In this document: piece after piece, positions 1 through 11,224 of the stretch
Layout of the letters: the number at the start of each line of letters is the position of its first letter
How positions within the stretch are numbered: position 1 is the first letter of the stretch
Origin: Phoronis ovalis
Taxonomy: Eukaryota; Phoronida; Phoronidae
NCBI GenBank assembly: GCA_028565635.1
Contig: JAOXYB010046502.1
Span: forward strand, 1 to 26,987
Direction: 5' to 3'
DNA length: 26,987 nt
Position numbers and translations under genes: made by a program
The notes under the pieces: generated by a model
Database searches by the model: none
Seen by the model: only the letters and a program-made list of their open reading frames with translations
What the model was told of the DNA's origin: nothing

Positions 1-320
1 ATTGCCTAACCTTTTTTCATCCTGGAACAATTATTATTACCTACACAAGGACAATTCCTTATTATTTCCCATATGGCCACTCACCCTGCCCATTACAAAG
101 CAGCTTATCTCTTTGATAAGCAGCAATAATACAGGACTCAATATACAAGTAATACAGCATATATCAAAAGAACAAGATAACATACTCACACATACAGATA
201 AAAGTGGATGAGAGGTGTTTTCTGAGAAACTTGCTACAACAGTGTAACTGTAACACAGGTCCCAGAAGAGGCATAATTTTCCCAATTAATAAATATACTT
301 CTGAATTTTTTGACACATAC
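1..320 (-). other. IFT80: IFT80 intron, cut by the left window edge
   Basis: This is the intron that follows the last IFT80 coding exon in the window. The exon at 321-456 ends in a clear minus-strand donor (G|GTATGT at 321/320). I looked on the minus strand for the next conserved IFT80 stretch, the residues that follow the IIKLG region in vertebrate IFT80, and did not find it, so the next exon lies outside the window. Short open frames on both strands here have no recognisable content. Confidence 0.7.
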
Positions 321-3300
321 CTAGTTTAAGAATTTTTCTGTCTGCACCAAACACTCTCACTGATGTGATATAGCAATCCCTATTCTTATCAATGATAGCC
401 AGTCGTCTTTCATTAGAAGGTCCACATTGATCTAGAGCTATCTCCTGTACTTCTTGCTGCAAAATTCAAACTTAAATTACCTGTGGTTTTGTCATGTCAG
501 TGTTGGAATTTTGAGAATTAGGTATCCTAATTGTTAATGTATTCCAAACAGAATTCTTTGCAAATACAGTTGCCAAAAGTATTTCTTTTTATTAAAGTTC
601 AAGAAGTTACAGATATAGGCACCAAAGCTTTTAGAACTTTTTTCACCATGGTGCACTTTTTTATAATGTGGATGAATATCTTACTTACCTTTAACACAAC
701 AGGTTTACCATCCCCTAAAGGTTTGCCTGAGGTTGCATCAAACAAATGAACAACTGCAAAAACAGATTACCATTTCAGCAATACAAACAAATGTCAGTTG
801 AGTTGGGAAGTGGAAACATTCGCCTACTTGCAACTCATTCATAGTCAGCAAAATTTATTTTATCTTTAGCAATATTTGTTATAAAGTATATTTCCTTTTT
901 TTGACAAGGTATAATCTTGTTAATATGCATTTATTTATTATTCCTTACTAAATAGTTATCATTTTTTCAACTATGAGATCAAAGGCTGTAAATTTAATTT
1001 CTGACGTCATAAGCAATTACAAGGAAATTGACACTACTCACTTTGGGACATGTACTTTGGTGCTGTGCTTTACAAACATCAGCAACTCACCTTTTTCATC
1101 TAATTTGTCCCGAATGGCCACGGTATCATTACTCAGTGACACAGTCTGTGAATTTAGCACATCGGTTCTCATTCCTTGGAACTTAGGTGTACAAACTATA
1201 CGGCCATCATAAGAGTAAACATAAATTCCAGCAGCATCTACTAGGAGGAAATGTCTGAAAAACAGAAAACAACTATAATGACAAGAATTTGTTTTGTGTA
1301 TGGCAAACGACTTTAATGTGAATGTTCAGTGCAGATATTATCAGTTAGAGGTACAGTAGTTCAGACAAGAACAATTATTATAACCACAATTGAGGAAAGA
1401 GGAGAGTGTGCAGAGGATTTTTTTAGTAATCTATGCACACAGTAGTACAAGATTACTTACTTTTCAGCTTGAACAATGAGATTAACAGAGCCTTCTTTCA
1501 AATCAAATATTGTGGGCGTGTTCCAGTTCTTTGTACTGCAAAGAGTATTAAACAAATTTAATCAGTATTGTAAGTGAAAAATAAAATTAAACAATTTTCT
1601 GATTCACGGCTGCAGGAACTTGAATTACTAGAAGTTTGTTGCATCTATTTCTACTAGTTTTTTTCTTGATTTTTAAGACTGTTTGCTATGCATTGCCTCA
1701 AGAACAGGTCTCCAGATACATATTTGTGCATTAAAATTGAATTGCTGTCAATACGAATTTGATTTGTATTCGGTTTGTCATATAAATCTTATAGGCAAAT
1801 AATCAACACACCTGTACACATAACATTGCGAAGGAGTGGTAACAACTAGATGAGAAAATCCCAATGATGTTTTAATAATGCGATCTCGAAAGTCTAGCTT
1901 TTCTTTAGAATCATTTGCAACATTACGAACACTGATAGTTTTCTGGTCTGTTACCATGACATCAAAATTTTTCCATTCCAGTCTCCTGCAAAAGAAACAT
2001 ATTTTTTAGTCAAATAAAACAATAATTGCATCAACAGAAGAAGCAATTGCTAAAGAAGCCTTTTCTGGGCCCACATATACTCGCAATCCTGAAATAGTGT
2101 GTACAGGAGATTGATGCTTGCAAAATTTACAAACCGTTTGTAATGGCTACAAATACATAATAGAAATATACATGTATGCCTAATTAGTTAAGTTACATTT
2201 GTACTAAGTAAGTAAATATATATACATACACTACACACTACATACACACACACATACATATAGATATATATACAATCAAATGTTAAGCATTTGATTGTAT
2301 AAAACTAGTGTTTACTTGGCACTGACCTTTCAATAACATGTGCAAAGATGACTTGGCCATTTCCACAGGCTCCTGCTACTTGTGTTCCATCGCTGGACCA
2401 TGCTAGATTGAAAATACTTCCAGTTTCCGGCTTTTCAAGTGCATGTGACCACTGAGAACAAATGGATAGGTATTAATACAAGATAATAATTGTTCATGGT
2501 TTTATATAGATGTACAGTTCAGTACCAAGTTAATCAAAATTTGTCAGTGATCCTAGAAATTACTGTGCAAGGCGATGAAACTGCGATGTTGATGGAAAAA
2601 TGTTAACATATTTAGATTACATATGATTGTCTAGAACAGAGACCTACAAGTATCAGGAATCAAAAATCAAGTTTAGGTGTTTAAAACATTATTACACATG
2701 TATAAAACATTCTTACCCCTGTTTTATCGCATAATCTTAGAGTGTTGTAAGATCCGATAGCAAACAGTTCACCATCAGGAGCCCATGCTACAGATGTTAT
2801 TGGATAGTCATGTGCCATACTGGTGTACAGTACTCTACCATATACATCCCAAACCTGCAATAAATCTAATTGAAATCAGCTTAAAGTATACTATTGCTTC
2901 AAGTTCTTGTTCGTCAACATTATGACATATTACATGGGTGACAGAGACAAATACAGAATTTTTCGAAGTCATAGATTTTAATGATTAGTTTCGTTAATTA
3001 TTTTTAATGTATAATATATATTGTCTGCAGGGAGACTACCCATTACCTTGTATCTGCAATCTTCTCCTCCGGATAAGATCAAATTGTTTACAGGATTCCA
3101 GTCCACTTTTAATATGACACCATCATGTGCCTTCCATTGTTGTGGCTTAGCATTGGCAGCCAACTGCTTAATGACCAACTGCTTTCCACTTGTAAATAGG
3201 ATCTGATCAGAATCTGGGCCCCATACCACAGCATAAACTGGAGAACCTATAGGCAAATACAAAAAAGACTAGTATCAACAGATATTGCTAAATTGACTAT

Positions 3301-4758
3301 TAAACACTGACCAGGTCAATGCATAGACATCGATACCCAAACACAATGTGTTCAGAGTTTTTAAATATGCATACTATAATGTGCAGATCTGGATATAGGG
3401 CAACACGTTTTGTTTAGATTAATCAGAGCTTGATTCTTAAAAAAGCCTAATGTTACCAAAATTGTAGCTGTATGTTTTCCTTACTGTTTTGTGCTAATGT
3501 TGACCTTAGCATGCCACTTCTTGACCAGATCTTAACTTGTCCATCTTCACCAGCTAAAAACAAAACAGAGGAAGAATAGAGCTACTACTGTTGACATAAA
3601 TCATCCAGAAGGGCAAACACTAATCACACTATAATATGCTTTATGTGAAATGTTTCTATTTCCTATGACATTCTGCTAACTCATGATTGGTTATGATAGT
3701 CATGTCAAGTTTTTATTTTATGAATCTCGGGAAACAGACACCAGCTAACGTTGCAGTCATACTATAAATAACATAGTGGAAAAATGCAAAATAATACAAA
3801 ATAATCTGATTGAGAAGAAAGACATTTGGTGTCTGTCTTTACACAGGTCGGCCGCAGTAATGGAAGTACCAAGATGGCATAAGTACACAATTAGATTCCA
3901 CTGAAAAACATTTTAATGTTCATGCAACTATATAAAATAGAGCAATATTCCCTTTCATACACTACTTGTTAATTTTTTGCGCAGTCTTCATTATACTGAT
4001 TTCAAGAGTTTTATTGTTTTTGCCAGAAAGTACAAAATATGTTGACAATATAAAAAATCCAAAACTGAAACATCATGCAATGGCATTGTATTTCTGTCAG
4101 ATGGCAAGGACAGTTGTCTGTAAGCTTTGTTTATGATTCAATGCTTCATAGTTCATTATATTTGAATGCAAGTTCTTAGTACCTGTTGCCAAAGCAGTAC
4201 CATCATAGCTCCACCTACTGGACAAGACAGCACCACGGTGAGCCTCAACACTCTTCTCAACACGTCCAAGCTTTGACACCAGATGAAATTTACCTAAATA
4301 TTAAACGTAATTACAAATAAGTTAAATTCAAATTAGCCTTATAAAATTTCAAGCGTTTATTTCTGGTATGTCTGGTTTCTAAAGGTATTTAACATAATGC
4401 ATACTTGAAACATAACTTATACTGTTTCTTAACAAACAATTATCTTTTAAACATTGTATTTAGATAAGTAATGATCTCTGTTATTACCATCTGTTGCTGC
4501 CATAGCAAAAAGGTCAGAGCCTGATTGTCTATTTTTTCCTCCTCCTGTCCCACCATGTTTAGGAAACCAATGAATGTCCGTTGGATACACATCATTAGGT
4601 AGTGTAACTAAAGCTGCTGTTTCATTGGACAAAAGATTCCATTTTAAAATCTGGTGGTCGTCAGAACCAGAGTATAGTTCATCTGGTGTGGTCCAACCAA
4701 CACAGCTGACAAGCTCTTTATGCTTGGGTTCCTTCTGTAATGTTGTTTTGAGTCGCAT
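321..4758 (-). CDS. IFT80: Intraflagellar transport protein 80 (IFT80), 5' part, eleven coding exons
   Basis: IFT80 is a WD40-repeat subunit of the IFT-B complex, which carries cargo along ciliary axonemes. Coding exons in transcript order are 4758-4488, 4293-4183, 3553-3485, 3246-3047, 2854-2717, 2451-2327, 1985-1812, 1535-1461, 1254-1091, 753-689 and 456-321; all have GT-AG borders and reading phases join without a break. They give about 509 residues, against roughly 777 in vertebrate IFT80, so the C-terminal part is off the left edge. The protein begins [13 protein letters not shown] and carries family blocks such as [75 protein letters not shown] and IDKNRD. Beta-propeller WD endings are visible (ILKWN, VKIWS, YKVWD). 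The start fits the family N-terminus and sits eight bases after an acceptor at 4766. Identification rests on remembered vertebrate sequence and is strong along the whole length. Confidence 0.96.
2215..2279. repeat. TA/CA-rich microsatellite in IFT80 intron 6
   Basis: This short run alternates TATATA, TACATACA and CACACACA blocks and ends against a perfect hairpin at 2270-2300. It sits in the intron between the coding exons at 2451-2327 and 1985-1812. Confidence 0.8.
2270..2300. repeat. Perfect 13-bp-arm hairpin in IFT80 intron 6
   Basis: The arm ATACAATCAAATG (2270-2282) is followed by the loop TTAAG and the exact reverse complement CATTTGATTGTAT (2288-2300). It lies 26 bases downstream of the intron acceptor side of exon 2451-2327 as read on the minus strand, that is just inside the intron. 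It may be a relic of a small inverted-repeat element. Confidence 0.8.
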
Positions 4759-4766
4759 ACTTTCAG

Positions 4767-5213
4767 CTGCAAATAGTTAACAAATGAAATCATGAGATTA
4801 CGGTGTATTTTTTGCAACTTTCTAGATGGTATGTTCATATTCATAATAATCTTTTAGTTTTACTTGTATAAATGTCATTATTCCTTTCCCACTACTGATT
4901 TTTGTGTCTGCAAGTAGTTTAAAACTGGAAAGTGCTTAAAATGTACTTTATGTGGCTCAATAGTTAACAGCAAACTAAAGTATTACTTCTGTGAATGTGA
5001 TAAAAATGAATCCAGAATAATATTGTAATTCAAAGTGACTGATCAGTTGTGTCTGATTGTGCTGCGCACACAATGTCAATGTGAATCGAAAAATCACTAC
5101 AAAAATAACTGTATCATTAAATGTTTGTGCACTTCCTGGACATCATGACAACAGCTTACCTCTAAATTATCTTAAACTCAGTAATGGATGTTCTTTTTAG
5201 GCATGCTACTCAC
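4767..5213 (-). other. IFT80: IFT80 intron in the 5' UTR
   Basis: The acceptor TTTGCAG just before 4766 on the minus strand implies an upstream non-coding exon. A strong donor, AAAAG|GTGAGT, lies at 5214/5213 on the minus strand, giving an intron of about 447 bp in the 5' UTR. I see nothing else in it. Confidence 0.55.
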
Positions 5214-5214
5214 C

Positions 5215-5576
5215 TTTTACACTTCAAATGAGAGTTCTGCTTGGAATGTTTCTGATTGCGCATGACCGGATACGATTAGAAGTTGGTTCACAAAATGTGC
5301 AAATCGTGGCTTTGCACTTTTAACAAACAAAATCTTCACAGTTGATGGCACATAAGATCAACAATTACATTTTATATGTTTTTATAGTAATAAATTTTTA
5401 TTTGAATAAAAAAAGCTATGAATAGGACTGTACTAGTGGTCAAATTTTTATGAGGGGTAACAATAATGGTTTTTTACCAAACCTGTTAACAGGTAGCAGC
5501 CATGTTTGTTTTCACTGACGACGAAGTGTGATGTTGGAAATATTGTTTTGATATTTTATCTTTGATTTGCTCTTTG
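5215..5576. promoter_or_regulatory. Divergent promoter segment between IFT80 and the CXorf58-like gene
   Basis: A minus-strand 5' UTR donor at 5214/5213 (AAAAG|GTGAGT) and a plus-strand 5' UTR donor at 5576/5577 (CTTTG|GTGAGT) place both transcription starts inside these roughly 360 bases, so the two genes are head to head with a shared control region. It holds a perfect 14-bp palindrome, ACCTGTTAACAGGT (5481-5494), and a GTGCAAA/TTTGCAC inverted pair (5297-5317). I looked for an RFX X-box, usual in ciliary gene promoters, and did not find a convincing one. No TATA box is obvious. The exact transcription starts cannot be read from sequence. Confidence 0.55.
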
Positions 5577-6468
5577 GTGAGTATTGGTTTGTGTCAAATG
5601 TATCATTGAACTTTTAAATTGCGTTAAATTTTTAACTGGGTACAATTTGGGACTATATTTAAGGTTATTTGTATTTTTAAGATTATTATAAAAAAACTCG
5701 TGTATTATAGTAACTATTATTTTATTAAAGTCTGACACAATTGAACTGTCAGACTTGCCGCAGACAAGCGATAGTAAGGTCATGTAGCCAGGACTATGTC
5801 AGACTAAAGCGAGTGACAGAGTGTCAGTATTCAGCATATTTATAATGACAACCCTCTCATCGATCTATCATAACACACCGTTAAAAGACACTGTAATTTG
5901 CCGCTTATTGAAGTGTAATCATTGGATTGCTACCGTTATATATGTATGGTACCCGAAATTCTTACAGAGATACCACGACCAACTTGAGGAACTAATAATC
6001 TCAGTCTCAAAAATATGTTAAATGGGTACCATACGTGATCGCTTCTAAATTTTATCAGGTTTTACTTCGTAATACTGTGGCGGTTTGGTCAGATTTAAGA
6101 GAGAGTTAGGGTGCTTCACTTTAAACTGCACTTGACCATTAACATTTTCTTTGTCTTTCTCAGTACCTTTGCTGAACTAATTGTATTTACATTAACTATT
6201 AAAATTGCATTTAACTAATTGTATCTTATACATATTAAGCACTTATTTTGCAACAAGTAGCTGTGCTATCAAAGTTTGAGGTTTAACTTGGGGAGTCCCC
6301 AAGCAGACTGCATCATCTGGGTCATACAGGTGTGCCTGTGGATACAGTGTTGCGTGTAATGTTTCATGTTACATATACATATGTAGAATATTTAGAATAC
6401 ATTTCATTTAAGAATACATTTCGTTTGAAATATGATATAATTACTGTTTCTATCTCTTTTAATTTCAG
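5577..6468 (+). other. 5' UTR intron of the CXorf58-like gene
   Basis: The intron runs from the donor GTGAGT at 5577 to the acceptor AATTTCAG ending at 6468; the next exon (6469) carries 43 UTR bases and the start codon at 6512. A perfect hairpin lies at 5728-5756. Nothing else was recognised. Confidence 0.5.
5728..5756. repeat. 10-bp-arm hairpin with a third half-copy nearby
   Basis: AAGTCTGACA (5728-5737) and its exact reverse complement TGTCAGACTT (5747-5756) flank a 9-base loop. A further TGTCAGACT copy follows at about 5797. It is in the 5' UTR intron of the CXorf58-like gene and may be an end of a decayed inverted-repeat element. Confidence 0.7.
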
Positions 6469-6511
6469 GAGTTTTCACAATAATTGCCACCAGTGCTAAC
6501 CACAGAGTAAC

Positions 6512-9500
6512 ATGGAACATCGCGATGGGACTTTTACATCAGGCCCCAAAAGTGCAGAAAGTAACAGAACGCAAATTAGTGTTAAAATTCCGAGTGCTAA
6601 TCAGGAAGATGTAACTATAAGCAGTACTCAGAATATATCTCAAGATTATTATGGATCGGAAATACAAAGTAGCTTAAGTAGTCCACATAAGTATGAACCA
6701 GTACATCTCAGTCCAGAAAAATCAAGACAGAAGAGTAGAAATGTTTCTATTGTTAGTCCACATTCTGCTGCTAGTCAACGGCTTTCCACCATACAAAATT
6801 TAAAGTAAGTTATATATGACATATACATTTATATATGTAATTAGTAACATTGCAATGTACACAATATTAGCTGCAAGAAATTTCATAAAAATAGAATTAA
6901 AATATAATTATGTAATATGATCCATTTCTTATTATTTATTAACGATATTCAATTCATTTACTGAAATCACTAAGACACTTGTTGTTATGTTTTTTTTCTT
7001 TTCAGTGTTAGGAGACAGCTTGCAGCTAGAATTATCGAAAGGGCATGGTTATCTTTCAGAGATAGAAATATGTATAAACTTCTTAAGCATTCTATTTGTG
7101 CAGCAGTAAGTGCCTACACTGTGTATATATTGTACCTGAAGTAACAACTGATATTTTTTCCACAAAAATACTTGTTCAATCACTTTCAGGAAGTATTCAA
7201 ATCTACTTAATTTGTTATAAAATGCCAATATTATCTAATTTTTCACCTTAAGTTTATGAAAGATTTTTAGCAATGGTGAAGAAGTAATGATGTCACAAGC
7301 TTTAAAAGTTTTGTTATTGATTTAAATATTACAATATATTATTTCTTAAACATTTTGTATTTGGTAATAAATTAATTAGCTAACCTTCAAATGAACAATT
7401 TTTTTCAGGAACACTCACTGTCATACGAAATTCTAAGAAAAGTATCACCAAAGGAAGCAGAATTTTTAAAAGATCCAACTTTTGGAATAAAAGTGAGATT
7501 TAGGTATGTATTGTTGATTGGCATTTTTAAGATATGACATTTTAGTTTTTTTTACTGAAATGCAAACCAATAGCAACCTTAATGTGACAATGCTTTTTGT
7601 TAAATTAAATCAAGTTTAAATTTTGTTAAATTATATTAGCAGAAGCTGTAATTTTGGATTTGTTCTGCAATTCATAGTTTCCAAATTACGTTTCATAAAA
7701 AAAAATATACAAATGATGTACTTCTAGTATCATTGTTAGCAAGTAATGAGATACCAACAGCACAGTCTTCAGTCTAGTTATACTTAATTTGGGGGAGTAG
7801 GGTGTACCCCCCCCCAAGGTACAAAGCTCGCACTTAAAAATCGGCAATGTTTGCTGCTCGCACTTAACAAGAAATATTAACCAAAAAAAAACAAAAACGG
7901 TTGCCGAAAAAATTGACAACCAAAAAAAAAAATGTCATCAAAACAGTACACTAAATTAAGAAAAAAATGCAAAATAATGGTCGCCAAAAGACAAGGCTCT
8001 CACTTAACAAACCAAATGCTTGCTGCTCGCGATACCTCCCCTACAGCCCTCCTTAATGGTTCACAGAGCTAGAGAGAGACACTAGACCATGCCTATTTAT
8101 TTTATGTATTAACATTTGCAGGTTTGGAGGGCAAGAGTTCCCACCAATGATCTATTTCAAAATTTACCACAACAGCAAAACATCTAAGCCTCATTATATA
8201 AGTGGTAAAACAAAAATAAAACCTGCATCAGAGGCTGCTAGGGATGCTTGTGATATGATGGGGAACAGAAAGTTTTATGACCAAGTCATACAAGATACAA
8301 TACACCATCAACAGTTTAGAATTACTGATGAGGTAGATATTACAACAGTTAAAGACTATATGCAATATAAAACTGCCTTAGATGAAACACCTGCAAGTAT
8401 GGGAGGTAGAGATAACATGTGGAGGAAATTAACGCTAGATGGTAAGTTAACATTTCTGCATATAGTTTAACAGTGTTTTATTGAAGACACATAAAGCATC
8501 CAATTACCAAATATTCATTGTTCTCACAAATTTGTAGAGAGTCTGAAAAGACATACCTTGAATTTTTTCATAAAATAATGCAAGGAGTAGCAACCAAGCC
8601 TAAGTCCCCATTTTATAAATCTACAATCACGACTCGTTCATAATTAGTTGAAGTATATTAGTCTTCCATAATTATATAGCCATTATTTTTATGCACAGAT
8701 CTCAAATGTCTTGAAATCAAGCTTTCATTTATATGGAATAAAATGTACATATTTACTTTGTGTTGTGCGCCATTTTGTTTTAATAAAATATAAATTGTAT
8801 AAGCTTCGTGCCAATTACATGTATATAATAATGCATCATAATGCATCACTTTGTGAGTATAAATAGTAGATTATATTACAAATGTTTATAACTTGTAGTT
8901 AATTAATTATTTTGTTTTTATTTCAGTATTACCCCGTACAACAATATTTTACGATGTAGTTGATTTTATCTACAGTCACAACTTAACGCCTAGGTTACGA
9001 CAAGAATTACCAACATTAATATCAAGACCTATTACACAGGATTTACAGCTCAAGCACATACAAGTTATTTCAAGAATGAGGTAGGGGATTGCAGTACCTA
9101 AATGAATCCTGTAAACTTGGAATCTTAGCTGTTGGAGGTTTACCTTATTTTCTGTTGTTCTTATTCATTCTTTTCAATAAGAATTGTTCCAAAAACACTT
9201 ATCTTGTGGAAAAATATTCTAACAAATTGTCAGCTAGTCTTGAAGGTATAACTCAATACATTGTTCAGTGTTTCCTGCGTGTCAGTGGCTTGTTCATCTC
9301 TATAGGACACCTCCACCCGTAAATACACCCCATCCGACACTGAGATCAAGAATCAGTAGTAGAAAGACAGATGTGTCTAGTCGAAGATCAAGACAAGCAC
9401 AGAAGAGAGCAACAAAAATGAGACAAATGTATGGATTGGATACAAGAGAGGTTAGTGCAGTGAGGAAAGCAGCAGAGATGAAGTTTTGAATTATTTGCCG

Positions 9501-10401
9501 ACATATTGTTAATTTTTTAATTTGTGTATATTCTGATATGTAGGCTAACCCAAATAATAAACTATTAATACCTAGTACAAATATTAACTGCTTGGTTAAT
9601 TAAAATATACAAAATCCACTACGGCAATAGACTATTTGCATGCACTTGAGGGCGCTACAGTCAGACCCTTTCAATACCGGCATCCTTTAATTATACATAA
9701 GACTTGTTTTTTTAAATCTGATTTTAGAAAAGCTTTAACTGGTGAAAATTTATCAAAATAAAAAATATTAATAAATAGTTGTTTATGTATTGATACGCTC
9801 ACAAAAAGGAGGTATTTTCTTAGATCAATAAACATAAGATTTTTTTTTGGTTTTGGCTGAGCGAAGAATGCATTTTGTGAATGAATCGCGTTGGCGCACA
9901 CGCAGAACTACGTTATTATCCATTCACCGAATGCGACATGCTGGGATCGTTTGTGTCTGAGACTGGTGGCTCCACAAGTGCATGCAAATAGTCTATTATT
10001 ATGTGACCTAAAAGCACTTTAAATTAGTTAATGTTTATGACACTTGCATATACTTCAAGTTTCAAGTATGTCAAAAACATGTTTACATTGAAGTACTCTC
10101 AAACTGACAAACTAACCTTTTTCACGAAGTCATCAGTTTGCGCAAACACTAGTGGAAATAGCAATTTGAATATCTTTCTTTTCAATCAGATGATAGCAAC
10201 TATACTGACAGATGTGGTAATATTTTACAGAATTCAAATGTGAACAGTATACCATTTGATGAAGACGATAATCTAGATAAATTTGGCGGTAATTATAGTG
10301 GGGATGAAGAAGAAGAATGGGAACAAGAAGCCGAAGATTTGTATGCATGGACACAAGAATTACCTGATGATATAATAGAGACCCCAGGACTGATTACGTG
10401 A
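6512..10401 (+). CDS. CXorf58: CXorf58-like IQ-motif protein, complete, seven coding exons
   Basis: Exons are 6512-6804, 7006-7105, 7409-7503, 8122-8441, 8927-9080, 9306-9450 and 10231-10401; all borders are GT-AG, phases match, and the product is 425 residues. The N-terminal 97 residues are Ser/Gln-rich and variable. An IQ-like motif follows at residues 104-118 (AARIIERAWLSFRDR), then a conserved core with KLLKHSICAAEH, KVSPKEAEFLKDP, VRFRFGGQEFPP, MQYKTALDETPAS, LPRTTIFYDVVDF and a basic RRSRQAQKRATKMRQMY segment. These blocks match human CXorf58 as I remember it; C11orf65 (MFI) shares the IQ and FRFGG-like part more weakly. The last exon is acidic (GDEEEEWEQEAEDLYAWTQE) and joins by its phase-0 splice; reading on past 9450 without splicing would instead stop at 9489. 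The biochemical role of the family is not established. It is head to head with IFT80. Confidence 0.9.
7780..8050. repeat. Simple-sequence-rich repeat in CXorf58-like intron 3
   Basis: In the intron 7504-8121 there is a run of ten C, followed by poly-A stretches and recurring phrases: GCTCGCACTTAA twice, CTCTCACTTAACAA once and TTGCTGCTCGC twice. The base composition is unlike the flanking intron. It looks like a degraded internally repetitive insertion; I cannot name a family. Confidence 0.55.
9626..9996. mobile_element. Inverted-repeat (MITE-like) element in CXorf58-like intron 6
   Basis: The ends are inverted copies of each other. The left end reads AATAGACTATTTGCATGCAC and then ACTTGAGGGCGC through CAGTCAGAC; the right end, reverse-complemented, begins with the same 20 bases and continues CTTGTGGAGCCACCAGTCTCAGAC. 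That gives about 42 bp of terminal repeat with a few changes around about 290 bp of internal sequence without a coding frame. No clean target duplication is visible. A shorter, decayed relative with the same TTTGCATGCACT end and an internal 14-mer lies near 20804-20894. Confidence 0.75.
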
Positions 10402-10531
10402 CTTTAAATGGCATAAGACATATTAACACAGCTGGTTGCAAAATTGAATCGTTTAAAGTGAAGTATATTCTAAATTTCATGTGCAACGTATTTACTTTTT
10501 TTTTAAATTATCAGATCTCAACGAAACACGG

Positions 10532-10537
10532 AATAAA
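10532..10537 (+). promoter_or_regulatory. Candidate polyadenylation signal of the CXorf58-like gene
   Basis: A canonical AATAAA hexamer occurs about 130 bases after the TGA at 10399-10401, a normal distance for a short 3' UTR. Prediction from the hexamer only. Confidence 0.5.
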
Positions 10538-10564
10538 TGTAGGAAACATAATTTAGAAACATTT

Positions 10565-10813
10565 TCATATTTGTATCTCACCCCTGATTGTTCCACATGA
10601 TAGGAAATAGAAAATGGAAAAGAGAATTGTGTAGGACTTCACTGGATCCATACTTTCAGCAAGATTTTGCACTTGCCTTAAAGCATTAAAATCTGTAGCC
10701 ACAAATCCAGAATGTTCCATAGCATTTTGTATGATGTAGCACATTCTGCAAATGGAAGAACTGTTTATCCCTTTGGCAACAATTATTCCATCATGGCGAC
10801 ATTTCTGTGTCAT
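10565..10813 (-). CDS. Doubtful small reading frame, 82 codons
   Basis: The frame reads MTQKCRHDGIIVAKG, then SSICRMCYIIQNAMEHSG and DFNALRQVQNLAESMDP, ending in a hydrophobic tail before a stop. The middle looks more protein-like than the chance frames around it, with mixed charged and aliphatic residues. An AG at the MTQ|KCRH point (ACACAG) could be an acceptor but lacks a good pyrimidine tract. I recognise no family. It lies between two convergent genes, so it could be an unlinked exon, a pseudogene scrap, or chance. Confidence 0.2.
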   Translation of the reverse strand: MTQKCRHDGIIVAKGINSSSICRMCYIIQNAMEHSGFVATDFNALRQVQNLAESMDPVKSYTILFSIFYFLSCGTIRGEIQI

Positions 10814-11218
10814 ACAGTTAAGCTATATTACTTCAGTGTAAAATTGTGAAATGTTTTTACAAGGCCAAATGAAGTAACAAACCATCATGTTCTCAGTAGA
10901 TCATATAATATAATTATATTCTACATGGTTCAAATATAACATTATGTACTTTAACAGTACAATAATACTTTGTTACAAACTACAATACATTGTAATCATG
11001 TGCCATAATCAACCCTACATTTTTAACTTGGTAAAACTGCTACTTATTTGTGAAGGGACAGTTTTTTATTCCTGTCTGTGCTTCAAATTTCTCAACAATA
11101 ACCTTACTGTAATTCTTTACTTTTTACCCAAAATAAATAATGTAACCTAATTTTGTGGTGCAAAATTAAAACAACTTTGTTTTGCCTACTCAGTAGCAAG
11201 TTATATCACATTTAAGAA

Positions 11219-11224
11219 TTTATT
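11219..11224 (-). promoter_or_regulatory. Candidate polyadenylation signal of the unknown nuclear protein gene
   Basis: On the minus strand this reads AATAAA, about 195 bases after the stop codon at 11419-11417. It is the first canonical hexamer after the stop. Confidence 0.45.

Noticed and set aside
2-285. Open frames on both strands at the left edge
   Set aside because: Neither matches the next expected IFT80 residues and neither has splice support; the stretch reads as intron.
5215-5576. RFX X-box in the IFT80 promoter
   Set aside because: GGTAAC and TTACC half-matches exist near 5456-5478, but their spacing and arrangement do not fit the X-box.
9451-9489. Ending the CXorf58-like protein at the TGA at 9487-9489
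   Set aside because: The exon meets a good donor (GAG|GTTAGT) at 9451, and a phase-0 acceptor at 10230/10231 leads to an open acidic exon with its own stop and polyadenylation signal.
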